64,000 nucleotides of DNA, from NCBI GenBank assembly GCA_001643675.2, contig LSRY02000029.1:558001-622000 (forward strand). The letters are read 5' to 3'. The stretch comes from Monocercomonoides exilis. Lineage: Eukaryota > Preaxostyla > Oxymonadida > Polymastigidae. The notes under the pieces are model-generated. The model was not told the origin of the DNA and did no database searches. It saw only the letters and a list, made by a program, of their open reading frames with translations. Both the position numbers and the translations under genes were made by a program. Positions 45,290 to 56,768 of this stretch are shown here, piece by piece. The stretch's first letter is position 1. Each line of letters opens with the position of its first letter.

Positions 45290-45751
45290 AATTTATCATT
45301 CACCATATGACTAATATTATTATGGGTATGTTGTTTACGAATCATTAGAATAATTTTGCATTCTAAAAATCGAAAGAAATATTTTTCAGGCAATGACAAT
45401 CACTTCAAAATAAAAATGGTAAACGGCACTAAATTAATTGAGGTTTAAAGAAATACAAAAAAAAATGCATTAATATCTTGATAATTCACAATGCTGCACA
45501 AAAATTCAACAGTAATTTTTGCTTTTTTCAAATTTCAAAAAATGAATGAGAGGAGATCATTGATTGGACTGAAATGATTTTTTATTTCAAATTTGGGATT
45601 TCGATTGAAAACAAACATTTTTTAAATGCATAAAATTTTCTCTGTGAATGAACCTTTTTTTCAAAAAAATTTGAATGAAATGAGAATATTTATTGAAAGA
45701 CTGAAATGTCATGAATTATCTTTTTTGAAATATCAATGATGAAAACAAATA
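45290..45751. other. Spacer upstream of RAD54B
   Basis: AT-rich 5' flank without a supported gene; it ends at the TA target of the element starting at 45752. Confidence 0.5.
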
Positions 45752-46157
45752 TAGTTAGTGTTAATAATGGTGGACACTTTCAATAACTGTGGACAGTTGC
45801 ATTATCTCAACAACCATTGAAAGTTGTATTCGGATAATAAGTTTAACTATTCCTTCATAGAATATGAACTTATATGTGTTGTTTAAATGACTTTTTTAAC
45901 ACAGTGAAATTTCAAAATTATGATTTTATTTTTTCGGAGAAACCCGAAGAAATTAGATTCTCCGAGTTTCTCCGAAAATAGAAAATGTGTCTTTCTTTAT
46001 TCTTGGGAGTGAGTTGTTTCATTTTTATATGACTTATTTGTTTGCATTCAATGAGGGAATAATTGGGTAAATTGTCAAAAAGCTATAATCAAATGTTGTT
46101 GAGATAATGCGACTGTCCACAGTTATTGAAAGTGTCCACCATTATTAACACTAACTA
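45752..46157. mobile_element. 406-bp TA-flanked MITE with about 64-bp inverted termini
   Basis: TA at 45750-45751 and 46158-46159 flank inverted ends TAGTTAGTGTTAATAATGGT and its complement. The two termini match for about 64 bp with one visible mismatch, through TGGACACTTTCAATAACTG and GCATTATCTCAACAAC. Near the centre (about 45934-45979) a second palindrome, TTCGGAGAAAC...GTTTCTCCGAA, can fold on its own. There is no coding capacity. The termini differ from the CACCAAAAATT elements, so this is a separate family. Confidence 0.75.
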
Positions 46158-46900
46158 TAAATATAAAATTAAAATCTGAAAACTGAAATGTGTCCTATTT
46201 TTTCTTTTGAAAAGTTCAGATTGATTACTATTCATGAAATTATGCAAATTCTATATTTTCTTCAAAATTTCAGACTAATTCACTTATATTCACCCATTTG
46301 AAAGCAAATGCTTGACGATGATTCTATTTCCATAAAGGTGAAATTCGGTGAGTTGGTTCAGTAATAATGATAAAAATGAACAGTTTTCATTTTTGTTTGA
46401 AAATTGAACAAATATTGCTTTTCAAAAAAGTCAAGATATTTATTTATCATCACTTGATATTTCAACAAAAGGAACATTTTTCTAATAATCATGTTCTTTC
46501 AATTCCAACATTTTTTCTTCAGAAGCTAAATAAAGAACATTTTTATATCATAACAATAGAAAAATTCAACTTTAGAGAGTGATTATTTTTGTGATAAAAC
46601 ATTCTGAAAATGAATAATGTTTGATGACTGTTTGATTTCTTTCAAATTTATTTCAAAATTTTTAAAAAATTTCGTAGGTGATTATGTTTTTATTTTTCAT
46701 GATGATATATTAATCCCAGACTCACTAAAGCTGAATGTTAAACAAATAATTCAGTTTATTAATGTTCTCTTTATTTTATTTATATTCTTGTGATAATTTT
46801 TGAAAGATTTCATTAGTTTCCAGTTTCATTTCTTTTGAAAATATCTTTGATTGTTATGTTCAAAACATTAAAATAAATGAATGAAGAAACATTTGACGAA

Positions 46901-46931
<31 letters not shown>

Positions 46932-47011
46932 AAGAAAGAAAATGAGAAAGAGAATCAGAAAGAGATATTTTTTTTGTGAATGAAACAAGAGCGTTTTCTT
47001 CATTTCGAATA
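46158..47011. other. Spacer between two inverted-repeat elements
   Basis: AT-rich DNA with an AG microsatellite at about 46910-46930. No gene is supported; short frames are AT-rich artefacts. Confidence 0.5.
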
Positions 47012-47980
47012 GGGTTAGTAATTCATCGGTGCCTAAAAAATTAATCGGGACCAAAATTTTCTGGCTCTCTAGAGCACTTTAAGAAAAAAATAAATAATAG
47101 GAAACCTTCTAAATGTTAATATGTGCTATTCCTGAAAGTATTTTTTTATTTTTCAATTTTAGAAAAAAGATCTGGCATTTTTTGTTTTATTTTTTTTGGA
47201 TCAAAGACTTGTTCATATTTTAACGAGTTTTTTGTTTTGAGTGTTTTGAGTTATATCATTATTTATAAGCTTAACTTCTTTATAATTTTTGTGATTTTTC
47301 ATTGTTCAACACTTCTGTTTTTTATTTCTTTTTCCATTTCACTGAATTTCAACAAATTGAAGAATACATTTGAATAAATTAGTTTATTCGTTTGTTCAAA
47401 AGGGAAAATAATTGAATTTTCAACAAATTGAGATATATAAAAGGAAGAGAATCTTGAATTTTTTATGTTCGTGATTATAACACTAAAAAACTTGTCTTTG
47501 CGTTTTTTCACTTCCTTTGCTTTAAATCATATAGTTTTATTTCAAAAATTTTGTGACGTTCATTTCAATAATTTTTTCAACTATTTTTCAACATTAAAAA
47601 ACCAAGCAACTCAAATATCACTATTAATTCTTCAATTTGTTGAAATTCAGTGAAATGGAAAAAGAAATAAAAAACAGAAGTGTTGAACAATGAAAAATCA
47701 CAAAAATTATAAAGAAGTTAAGCTTATAAATAATGATATAACTCAAAACACTCAAAACAAAAAACTCGTTAAAATATGAACAAGTCTTTGATCCAAAAAA
47801 AATAAAACAAAAAATGCCAGATCTTTTTTCTAAAATTGAAAAATAAAAAAATACTTTCAGGAATAGCACATATTAACATTTAGAAGGTTTCCTATTATTT
47901 ATTTTTTTCTTAAAGTGCTCTAGAGAGCCAGAAAATTTTGGTCCCGATTAATTTTTTAGGCACCGATAATTTACTAACCC
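47012..47980. mobile_element. 969-bp foldback element with about 350-bp inverted arms
   Basis: TA at 47010-47011 and 47981-47982 flank ends GGGTTAGTAA and TTACTAACCC. The left arm (47012 to about 47366) and right arm (about 47630-47980) are almost perfect inverse copies; both even encode the same chance peptide beginning MLFLKVFFYF. About 260 bp of unique sequence forms the loop. No transposase frame is present, so it is probably non-autonomous and could form a large hairpin. Confidence 0.8.
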
Positions 47981-48319
47981 TATTCAATTTGTGGAAGAAT
48001 GAATCGAAATTATTAAGGAAAAATTTTTTCATCAATTCCATCCCACAAACAAAAAAAAAAAAAAAAATTTTTTTTTTTGAAAGAGAAAATTCTTATTGAA
48101 TCAGTTTGTATATTATTTGAAAATTTTTTTGTTAAAAATAACCAAATTCAATATTTTAAAAAATATTTTCAAAAGTTGATAGGAGTGATTATTCAAAAAA
48201 GAAACAACAATTACCTGTTGCATCTTTCAGGTGAAAGATTAGATTGAATATTGATATATATATATATATAACTCATTTTCTGATTGTTTTTGATTTTCAG
48301 TGCCATAATTATTAACAAG
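47981..48319. other. Upstream region of the pseudopeptidase gene
   Basis: It contains an A-run next to a T-run at about 48052-48078, a TA microsatellite near 48254-48270 and a TGATTTTCAG acceptor-like site at 48291-48300, just before the first ATG at 48320. A 5' untranslated exon upstream is therefore possible. Confidence 0.45.
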
Positions 48320-50790
48320 ATGATATGTTATTGCTTTTATTTAATTGCCTTTGAATTCTGTGAAAATGAAAAATTTGATGAACTTTTGTCTAACGCAAAT
48401 CAAAATACACTTTATGGATTAACTTCTTCCGGAAATGCTTATTCTCTAGTTAAATTTCAAGGAGACGTTATCAAACGTGTTTTCAAAATTCCTGAAAAAT
48501 ATAGATATTGCACAAATACAACGTATTGCGTGCCAAACGATCTATCAACTGGTTCTTGGTCAAAGGGAGGATTTAAGTTGTCTGATTTTACAGCAAACTG
48601 CTCTTGGCAAAAGGCAATGAGTGAAGTCGCCACAGCATATCTTTTTGAAGTTTGGTATAGATTAATACCAAACACAAAAAAGATGAATGATGACGATCAA
48701 GTATCAGCAGCTTATCTTTCTGGTTGCGATGTTGCCTCGGGATTGGATCCAATTAACCTAAATAACACTATTTCTGCACAAAATTGTAAAACCCAAACAC
48801 ATATTATCACCTCCATCTGTAGTGCGTTTGACTTTACTCCTCCTCTAATGGATTGCGTGAAATTTACTAATACGGAGTCGCAAACTTGCCCGGAACTCTG
48901 CAATAACAATAATCTGAATACAGTTCCTCAACCGTTTCATCCTTTGTATCATTGGTATATACAAGGATTGCTGCTTAGCAAATTTCATGAAGAAGGGCTT
49001 AGAGAATTTATTATTGAAAGAGGCCCATTCGTTTTGGAAGGAAGAATTGTTTCATATGATCATATTGAAAATCCTGGTCAAAATTTTCCAAACGGTGTGT
49101 ATATGCCTCAATCAGCGTACACGCAAGTATGCAATAACGAGGATGAAGAAGAAGCTTCAAATGACGGGGAAAGAGTGTTTTTGACGGTTATTGGGTTTGC
49201 CGAAAAAACCATACCGGCTTCCTCTTCGCCAACTGGTCAAGATGAAACATGCCTTTGTTGGCTGATACGCAGCCCATTAAGTACAGTTGATTACGGAGCA
49301 GAACATGTTGGATACTTCTACACATGCATTTATACTCCTCAGCCTCTTGTTAATGGAGTCACAACCACCAATTCACAGACTTCATCTTCAAGAAGGATTT
49401 CTCAAAGTAATGGTTTGGATTTTAATAGGAAGTTAATATCAATCATCTTTGTTCTTAAAATGTGTTTTTTCCTTGTATATTTTTTTTAGCTGGACTGTAT
49501 TCTATCTTTCCGTATACTGAATATATTGGGTATTCTTTATACCCCGAAGAAGATCCCTTTGCCGATCCAGAGCAGATGCAGTCGAATACAACAAGTCAAT
49601 ACTCAGTCACATCGAAGATTGTATCCACAGCAACATATCGCGAGAGCTCTTATGTGACTATCCCGTCTGTAACTGCCACCTGCGAAGATCCCTCATTCAC
49701 AATCCTCCCCTTCGAAGAGTTGAAGAGTTTGAGGCAATCCAACACAAATTACGCACAAAAAGCACCTCCAAACAGAAAATTCGGATCGATTTACGCAGAA
49801 TTTGATGCGCTGGCCTGGACGCTTCATCTTCTGGACAGATCGGCAGATGACGCAATCTCAGCTGCAGCCACAATGAGCTGCCTTCCGATTGCTGGAGACA
49901 AAGTCGGAAACTACTTTGACTCGATTCTCGATGATGTCGAAGGGCGATATTCGATGTTTTTGCCAATGACGATTGGTACTTCGGGGTTCATCGACGAAGA
50001 CTGCATTCCACAGCAGACTACCCTGTCTGCAACATGCCCAACAAGTTGTGTGGCAACTGCTTTGTCAGCAAATCATGGCAATTTGTCTTTAGATTCATTA
50101 ATAAATAGCACAGACACCAATAAGGCGACCGCAGAAGCAAAAAACTTCAAACTAAAAGGACAAGGGATTTATAGCTTTACCACCAAGAATGCAACTGCGC
50201 ACATGCTGAAGCATTTCTTACTGTTCTATGGGCCAGCACAAGTGACATTTAAGTTCCCAACTTCTGCTTGGAATTCGTTCTCAAACTCACTTGTCCATGA
50301 AGGCGACATATACAAAGGAGGTGCACAGCCACGCTCACATTTTGATTTGAACACTCAGAAAAATAAAAGTGAGGAAAAGAATTATTCGGAATCTGACGAA
50401 GCTTCAGTGGAAGAAATCCAAACAATGTCAAACACTTCTATTTCTCCTCGTGTCAATGAAGAGGAGATGACTGATGTGCCATGTGTGATCTATGGATGGG
50501 ACATCAGTTCAACAGAAAATGAATTTTGGAGAGTGAAGCTTCCTTTTCCTGTGGGCTATGGTGAAGGCACAATGTGGATAAGCATAGAAATATCTCCTCG
50601 GCTGGGGACTGACAAAATCGAGAAGGCATTTTTGTTTGTGAAAAAGGTATCAGTTGGCCCAAGCGAGAAGAGAAGAGATTGGGAGGCTGGATTCATTGCA
50701 AAAGCACCATCTGCTAAATTTATAATTTCTTGTCTTTTCACTCTGATAAGCACAATGTTTTTATTAGCATCCACAGTTCAAATACGTTGA
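48320..50790 (+). CDS. Tandem papain-like (C1A) pseudopeptidase with C-terminal membrane segment (797 aa)
   Basis: Exon 1 is 48320-49412 and exon 2 is 49490-50790 (donor GTTTGG, acceptor TTTTTTTAG). A signal-like start MICYCFYLIAFEF precedes two domains with a cathepsin layout. Domain 1: CSWQKAMSEVATAYLFE in place of the GSCWAF helix, REFIIERGPF like the ..NGPV.. segment, GERVFLTVIGF at the histidine site and CWLIRSPLSTVDYGAEHVGY at the asparagine/WG site. Domain 2 repeats this with YAEFDALAW, LLFYGPAQV, DVPCVIYGWD and FWRVKLPFPVGYGEGTMW. By this alignment Cys, His and Asn are replaced in both domains, so proteolysis is unlikely. A hydrophobic end from IISCLFTLISTMFLLA to the last residue suggests membrane anchoring. 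Start: first ATG in frame. The nearer donor GTAATG at 49407 is also in phase. Confidence 0.75.
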
Positions 50791-51466
50791 GCCTGAAGCT
50801 TTGATGGCTTTTGCTTTCGTATTTTCTCTGATCTTTCTTCTTTCGCTGTTCTTTTGTGTATGTATTCAAACACCATTTAATGCGGCTCGATGATGTTTCC
50901 TTCTCGTCGAGTTTAACCAAATTTCAAAATCAGACAAATTCACAAACTTTACAAATGTGATTTTTTAAAGTTATTATCACCTTCATTTCTGTTTTTGATG
51001 ATTTTTACAAACACAAAGTGAAAAGGTTTTGTTAGTTTTTATCGTTTTTACTTCATTTTCGAAATGTTGCAGTTTTTGGTTTATAAAAATTTTAATCTAT
51101 CTCACATTAAATATTCAAATTTCTTTATTTATATCTGTGAAAGTCATTTAAATGTGCTTGCTTAACATTGATATTAGCTTTGAAATGATTAGTCTTTGTT
51201 ATTACTTAAGTATTAATTGTTTTATTTTTATATTCAATTCATGGAACAAAATATTATTTTTCTTTTCTTTTCTTTTCTTTTATATTAATCAAATTATATT
51301 ATATTTCTTTCCAATTGTAACATTAAAAATGAAAGAAAATATATTCACAAAAAAAGAACAAAGTTCTGCTTTTCAAACATTTTTTGATCACAGTGATACA
51401 TAAATTATTTATTGAAAAATCCTCGTTGATTATTGATTGTTTCTCCTTTCCGTCAAAATTTAGATA
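50791..51466. other. Spacer between pseudopeptidase and TLDc genes
   Basis: AT-rich, with TTTTC repeats near 51260-51280. It contains the 3' flank of one gene and the 5' flank of the next, both on the + strand. No further gene is seen. Confidence 0.5.
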
Positions 51467-53103
51467 ATGACGGAGGATGATTTTCTGAAAAATGAAGATG
51501 ATCACTCAAATGTCTCAACAAATGAAAGTGTTAGCTCATCTCCAAACAAAGAAGATTCAACAATTGTGAATAATGATGAACTTCAGCAATTACAAAATGA
51601 AGCGAGCTCTTCACTTGCATCATTTCAATACTTGCAAAATTCAAATTCATTTTCGTCAATATCGACAACATCTTCATCGCCTTCAAATCAAACTCCTGAA
51701 CATTCATCAATTGGAGAAGACGAAACCGAAGCTGCAGGTTTGATATCAAAAATATGGAGGAATAAATCTGCTATTTCTTGTGCAAATGCTACATTATTAG
51801 CAAAAAGATCTCAATCTGCTTCAACGGCTGATCTGCCTTCCTCACAAATTCATATTTTCCATTCTGGTGCTTCTGGAAGTGCAATGGGTTTTGCCTCCCT
51901 TGAAGCGATAGAAAAGAAGAGATTACTTGTTGGACTCGATGAAAACCGACCACAGTCAACTTTAGAACCAGGAGAAATTTTTGGAGCTGCACAAACATCT
52001 TCGCTATTTAATTCTTCGTCTTCTTCTGTGACACTACCTCCAATACATTTTTCTCATACAAAATCTTCTTCTATGAGGCTTCCATCTTCCTCGATAAAAA
52101 ATCATGCAGATCTTTCAAAGCATCGTCTTGCTCTTTCATTCAAGAACGACACAAGAACATTTTCAACTATTACTTCAACAACTGTTGCTCCTTCTCATCC
52201 TTCCATTGCAGATATTTTTGCGCCCTCGATAAACCATTCCAGCAAAATAGCGTCCTCTCCTCCTAACGGAGAATTGTCGCATTCTTCGCCTGCATTTCCT
52301 CAGTTAGATCAGATGCATCATCTCACGCCTCATCACTTCAGCGGAGCTTCGGCCACAATGTGCAACACTTCTGTAGCTGCTCGCATCCGCCCGATGTCAT
52401 CGCTGGGACACAGGAATAAGCACGAAGGGAAGAGCTTTGCACAAACAGAGTCAAAAGAACATCTGCACAAAGAAGCTTCACAGTCAGGAATCGATCATCA
52501 TTCATCTCCATCATCATCGGTGACGTCATTGTCATTATCATCATCGTCTTCGTCTTCTTCTCCTTCTTCTGCAACATCTGAAACGAACGAGAGGGTTTCA
52601 CTGTCTGATCACAACTATGCATCTTCCACCACATTTTCAGGCACAGCTTCTTCATCAACCTCAGAGTCACCTCGGACATCTGCTTCTGAGCTGTCTCCAT
52701 GTGACGTTTGCTCATCGGATCCATCTTGTTCTCCTCTTCCTTCTCTCGTCACCACAACAACCTCTGTGCGCCGTGCAGACATTGGCTCTCAGTCTGCTCC
52801 GCTTGCACTTCCACTGGCCTTCCCGCCGAGCGACGGGCTGTCTGACGAAGAGGAAGGCGAAGGGTTGGACTCCATCTACCCAGACAGCAGCGAAGACAAC
52901 GAAGGCAACGGCAGAGAGCACGAGCAGAAGCACCATTCAGCCCATTCACGCACTCCCTCACACCTCAACAACCACCACAACAACCACCACCACCTCACAT
53001 TCAGCCTGTCCCGCTCCCCATCCCGCAGAGGCTTCCACAAAGAAGGACAGGCTGAGCACGCTGGAAGCACATCGCACAGCAGCTCCAGCTCTGCCTTGTC
53101 TGA

Positions 53104-53140
<37 letters not shown>

Positions 53141-54785
53141 GCTGCATTCACCGAGCAGCCTCTCCTCGACAGCAGCGATGAAGGCACTTCCTCTCTTTCA
53201 GAGTCTGCGCTGTTTGTAACGGCGCCGCTGCATCTCTCGTTCGGCTCTTCGGAGCTGACGCCGATTGAAAGCGCGCTTCTTTCGCGCATCCTCATCCACT
53301 CTGAACACACCCCATCACTTCACCGCCATCTCCAGTCTCTGACTTCCTCCGTCTCACTCCCAACAAACTCCATCCAGCTGTCTTCTGCCACTGTCTCGTC
53401 CCCTTTCCCTGCCTCTGCTGTTCTGATACCCCTTTCCGCCACTTCCGCTGTGCCGTCTTCTTCCTCGCTGACATTCCCACTTTCCTCGTCTGACAGCTCT
53501 GTGCTCTCCACCACTGCCAACTCTGCCTTCACATCGCATTCTGTGCTGTCTGCTGCAGACATCCTGGCCTCTCCATTCAGCGGCACCCGCTCCTCTTCCT
53601 TCGGCAAGTACTCTTCTGTCTCTCGCCTCCGCTTCACAAAATACCCACACTCCCAAAATCTGCTGTTAGTTACATCCCCTTCTTCTTCTTCTTCTTCTTC
53701 TTCTCACTCATCTTCCATTGCTCCCTCCTCCTCCTCATCTTCATCCTCTTCCTCCATCCAGCCATTCTCTCTCAACTCAACTTCCTTCAACTCGCCCAGC
53801 TCCTCTGTCTATCTCGAAGAGAAGACACTCGGCCCAGACTTCCTTCCGCATCGCTTCCGCCGCGTGAAGACGACGGCTGGATGGGACGCCCTCAGCGACT
53901 CCACACAACAGGAGCTCTTCCGCGCCATCCAGAGAGACCTCGAGCTCTCTCAGGAAGAGCTCACTGCTGCTGCTGCTGCTTCTGCTTCACATGGAGGCGC
54001 AGGAGGAAGAGGAGGAGCAGGAGGAGCAGCTGGTTCAGTGAATGTTCCACGTCTGCTGCCTCGCTCGCACCCAGTGATGGTCGGCAGGCACACGTCGGCG
54101 ATTCTGAACGAGCAAGAAATGGAGCAGCTGTCTCTTGCCTTGCCGCCGTCTGTGCGTGCATTCTCTCTCTTGCGGGTGTTCACCACTGCGGTCGATGGCG
54201 TCTCATTCTTCACATTCTTCGCCCGTTCGCAGTCGACGTGTGGTGCCATTGCCCGCCCTTCTCTGCTGCTCATCCGCGATAGCTTCCGCTGCCGCTTTGG
54301 CTTCTTCTGTCCGGTCCCTCTGCTTCCACACCCAACTTTTTTCGGCACCACACAATGTTTTCTGTTCGACTTTGCACCAAATTTGAGGGTGTTTCGGTCG
54401 ACTCGCTCTGATGCACGCTTCGTGAAGTGCACGAACTCTTCGATAACTATTGGATTTGGGTTTGTTGTGTTAGATAGTTGAATGAATGACATTATCTTTT
54501 TTTCTTTTTCTTTTTATTCTTTCATTTGTAATTATGTCATCTATTATTTCATTTTTTTTCTTTTCGATTGACATTTTAAAATGTGAATGAATTAAAATTT
54601 CTGATTCCTTCAGAGGGCATCCGGCGCTGTACTTTGCGAGTGATCTGTCTGAAGGTACCGGATATCCCTGCACCACCTTCAGCAACCCTCGTCTCTCGCA
54701 CGAGGAGAAGTTCAGCACATCAATTGTGGAATTGTGGATAGCCATCTCACCCCTGGATGTGCACAAGATACACATCCCGTCTTGA
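51467..54785 (+). CDS. TLDc-domain protein with long Ser-rich N-terminus (2 exons, 1054 aa)
   Basis: Exon 1 is 51467-54459 and exon 2 is 54614-54785 (donor GTTTGT, acceptor TTCAG). Splicing restores the TLDc domain across the junction: ITIGFG joins GHPALYFASDLSEGTGYPCT, then HEEKFSTSIVELWIAI. The domain starts near residue 878 (LNEQEMEQLSLALPPSVRAF) and shows ARPSLLLIRDS and FFGTTQCFLFDFAPNLRVFR. TLDc proteins such as OXR1 and NCOA7 bind the V-ATPase and protect against oxidative stress; that role is inferred here. The first 850 residues are mostly Ser, His and Pro low complexity with no LysM or GRAM domain seen. Codons turn clearly GC-richer from about 52700 to 54400. Without splicing, the frame would end 21 residues after the junction with a truncated domain. 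Confidence 0.85.
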
Positions 54786-55480
54786 AAGGACTGCTTTTTA
54801 TTTTTCTTTTTTATTTTTACTCTTTTGTCTTCATTTTTTATAAGCAATTAGTTTTTTCTTTCTTTTTTTCTTTTTTCACCTGCAATTGTCATTGTTGTAG
54901 TATTTTTTGGGGGCAAATAATAATTCTCTTTCTTTTTTGAGTTGTTGTCAACTTTGTGTTTTTCTTTTTTTGAGCTCGTGATGCAGCATTTGCTGGTTGT
55001 GCGCAATAATATCTGTAATTGTCTTCTTATTCAACATGAGTTGAAAACTATTGTATATCTTACTAGATTATCAAAATTGTTTTAAATGTTAGGTTTTTTT
55101 CATTTTTATTTTTTTATTCGTTATTCAATATGTAAACCTCCAAGGAGAGATAGCTCTTTTATTTTTCTATTATGATTATAACCATCATTATATGTCTGTT
55201 ATTTTTAAACTGTTTGGCTTTTTTCACACATTTCATTCGCTACTATGTTAAAAAACGGATGAAAATGCGTAGCAATAGATATTTCTGTTACATATAAATA
55301 TTTTCTGTGCATTGAAAAATGTATAATGAAATTTGAGACAGTCAAATGAAAACAACAGGAATAAAGAACTCTCGATTCCACTTCACAGTGCTAATGGAAT
55401 TGAAGATTCGAGATAAAATATATTGTAAGAAAATTAAATTCCATACTCCTAACAGCTTTTAAGTTGTTGATTGGCATTTT
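54786..55480. other. Convergent spacer between TLDc and P-loop genes
   Basis: 3' flanks of two convergent genes, T-rich. No gene, RNA or repeat is recognised. Confidence 0.5.
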
Positions 55481-56503
55481 TTATGCAGATCCGTGCAAAG
55501 CCTTGTATTGCTGCAAAAGTCCTTGGAAGGCTTTTGTCATTGCAGCATAGATCTTTTCAACGCTTTCCTTTGGCCATGTCGAAACATCACCTCTGCAGAA
55601 TGTTGTCAAATCTTCTCTGTTATCAAAGACACCAACTGGAATGTAGAAAATCTGCCCATCTTTTTTAGTAATCTTTAGGGTGTTCTCTTTGTCGCTCTTC
55701 TTCAGCAAATATTCGAAGTCATCGCAACCATAGTCAAATCGCATAACCATATCTGGAACGCAATGGAAGATATCGGTCGATCCGGTCCACCCAATAGGTG
55801 GTGCACGAGCCAAATTCTTCTCAAAGCTTTGAGCAGGAGTAACTTGGATGTACAGCATGGCACACACAGAGAGAATCTCGGGTGCCATTTGTGCAAGAGA
55901 ATACTGATATCCGAATGGTTCAGGAAGAGGGAAGAAGTCAGGATATCGCTCAGCACCACACCCTCCTCCACGTGCAAATTCGATGATGATGGTCCTTTCT
56001 GGTGTGTACGAAAGTGCATATTCGTTCTTTTCTTTCAGGAAATTAGCAACATGTGCGTCGAATTTTTCGCAAAGCTTTGAGATAACATCGGGTGTGTATT
56101 TGGCGAACGGGCGAGCCAAACCTCTCTCACCAAAAATTCTATCAATACGCTCAATCATCCACTTTGCTGGAGTTGTTGTTTCAATGGCCCTCTTGTTGAT
56201 GATATCAAAGTAATCCTCATTCAGCATTTGAATCAACACACCCCAGTAATAGTTTTCGATTGCCGGGAAATAATCACCCCAATAGAATGAACGCTTTTCT
56301 CCCATTTTTTGCAATTCGGTATCAAAATTACGCATCATTTCGACATAAGGATAGTCATCCAATTGAGTTGTTGGAAATCCAATTTTGAATTCGGCTCTTG
56401 ACTTCTCCACGGGCAAAGATCTCAAGAATGCACGAGATTCACTTTTTCCGCTAGCTGGAAGTGCGCAAAGAAGGACAACTGGAATAATTGGTTCACTGCT
56501 CAT
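55481..56503 (-). CDS. P-loop NTPase/kinase-like protein of unknown role (340 aa)
   Basis: Single exon from ATG at 56503 to TAA at 55481-55483. The start PIIPVVLLCALPASGKSE carries a Walker A P-loop (ALPASGKS), preceded by a hydrophobic strand, as in adenylate-kinase-like or zeta-toxin/uridine-kinase-like folds. A second conserved-looking stretch, ERTIIIEFARGGGCGAERYP, may be the Walker B region. FPTTQLDDYPYVEMM and ARAPPIGWTGSTDIFHCVPD are other distinctive parts. The C-terminus is helical. I cannot assign a substrate. It lacks introns and is less AT-rich than its surroundings, unlike the neighbouring CFAP97-like gene; transfer from a bacterium is possible but not shown. The longer frame upstream of 56503 begins with TTG and is not used. 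Confidence 0.75.
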   Translation of the reverse strand: MSSEPIIPVVLLCALPASGKSESRAFLRSLPVEKSRAEFKIGFPTTQLDDYPYVEMMRNFDTELQKMGEKRSFYWGDYFPAIENYYWGVLIQMLNEDYFDIINKRAIETTTPAKWMIERIDRIFGERGLARPFAKYTPDVISKLCEKFDAHVANFLKEKNEYALSYTPERTIIIEFARGGGCGAERYPDFFPLPEPFGYQYSLAQMAPEILSVCAMLYIQVTPAQSFEKNLARAPPIGWTGSTDIFHCVPDMVMRFDYGCDDFEYLLKKSDKENTLKITKKDGQIFYIPVGVFDNREDLTTFCRGDVSTWPKESVEKIYAAMTKAFQGLLQQYKALHGSA

Positions 56504-56768
56504 GATATTATCTGATCCTTTTGCTTGATTAATTCCCCAATTCAAAAAATTTTGATCAAACAAAATAAATTATTACTCTTGATCATTTTTGAAATAAAAA
56601 ATGTATAATTGTGAACATAAAATAAAGAAAAGTGTTGTGCAAAAGAGGTGTTAAATGAAATGATTTAGACAGACCAGTGCTGATTGTGACATGAAAACCT
56701 ATATGTTTTGTTATTAATGATTTTATTAACCTCATCTCCAAATTAATAGATCAAATTTTTTTATTGCT

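Noticed and set aside
46910-46930. AG microsatellite, together with GAA runs near 21008 and 24640 and the TA run near 48260
   Set aside because: Ordinary simple repeats of an AT-rich genome with no associated feature.
47012-47030. Interstitial telomere sequence (GGGTTAG)
   Set aside because: Only one repeat word occurs at each end, and it coincides with the border of a TA-flanked element.
47123-47869. Two identical 80-residue Phe-rich frames in opposite directions
   Set aside because: They are the two arms of one inverted-repeat element, with no known domain and very AT-rich codons.
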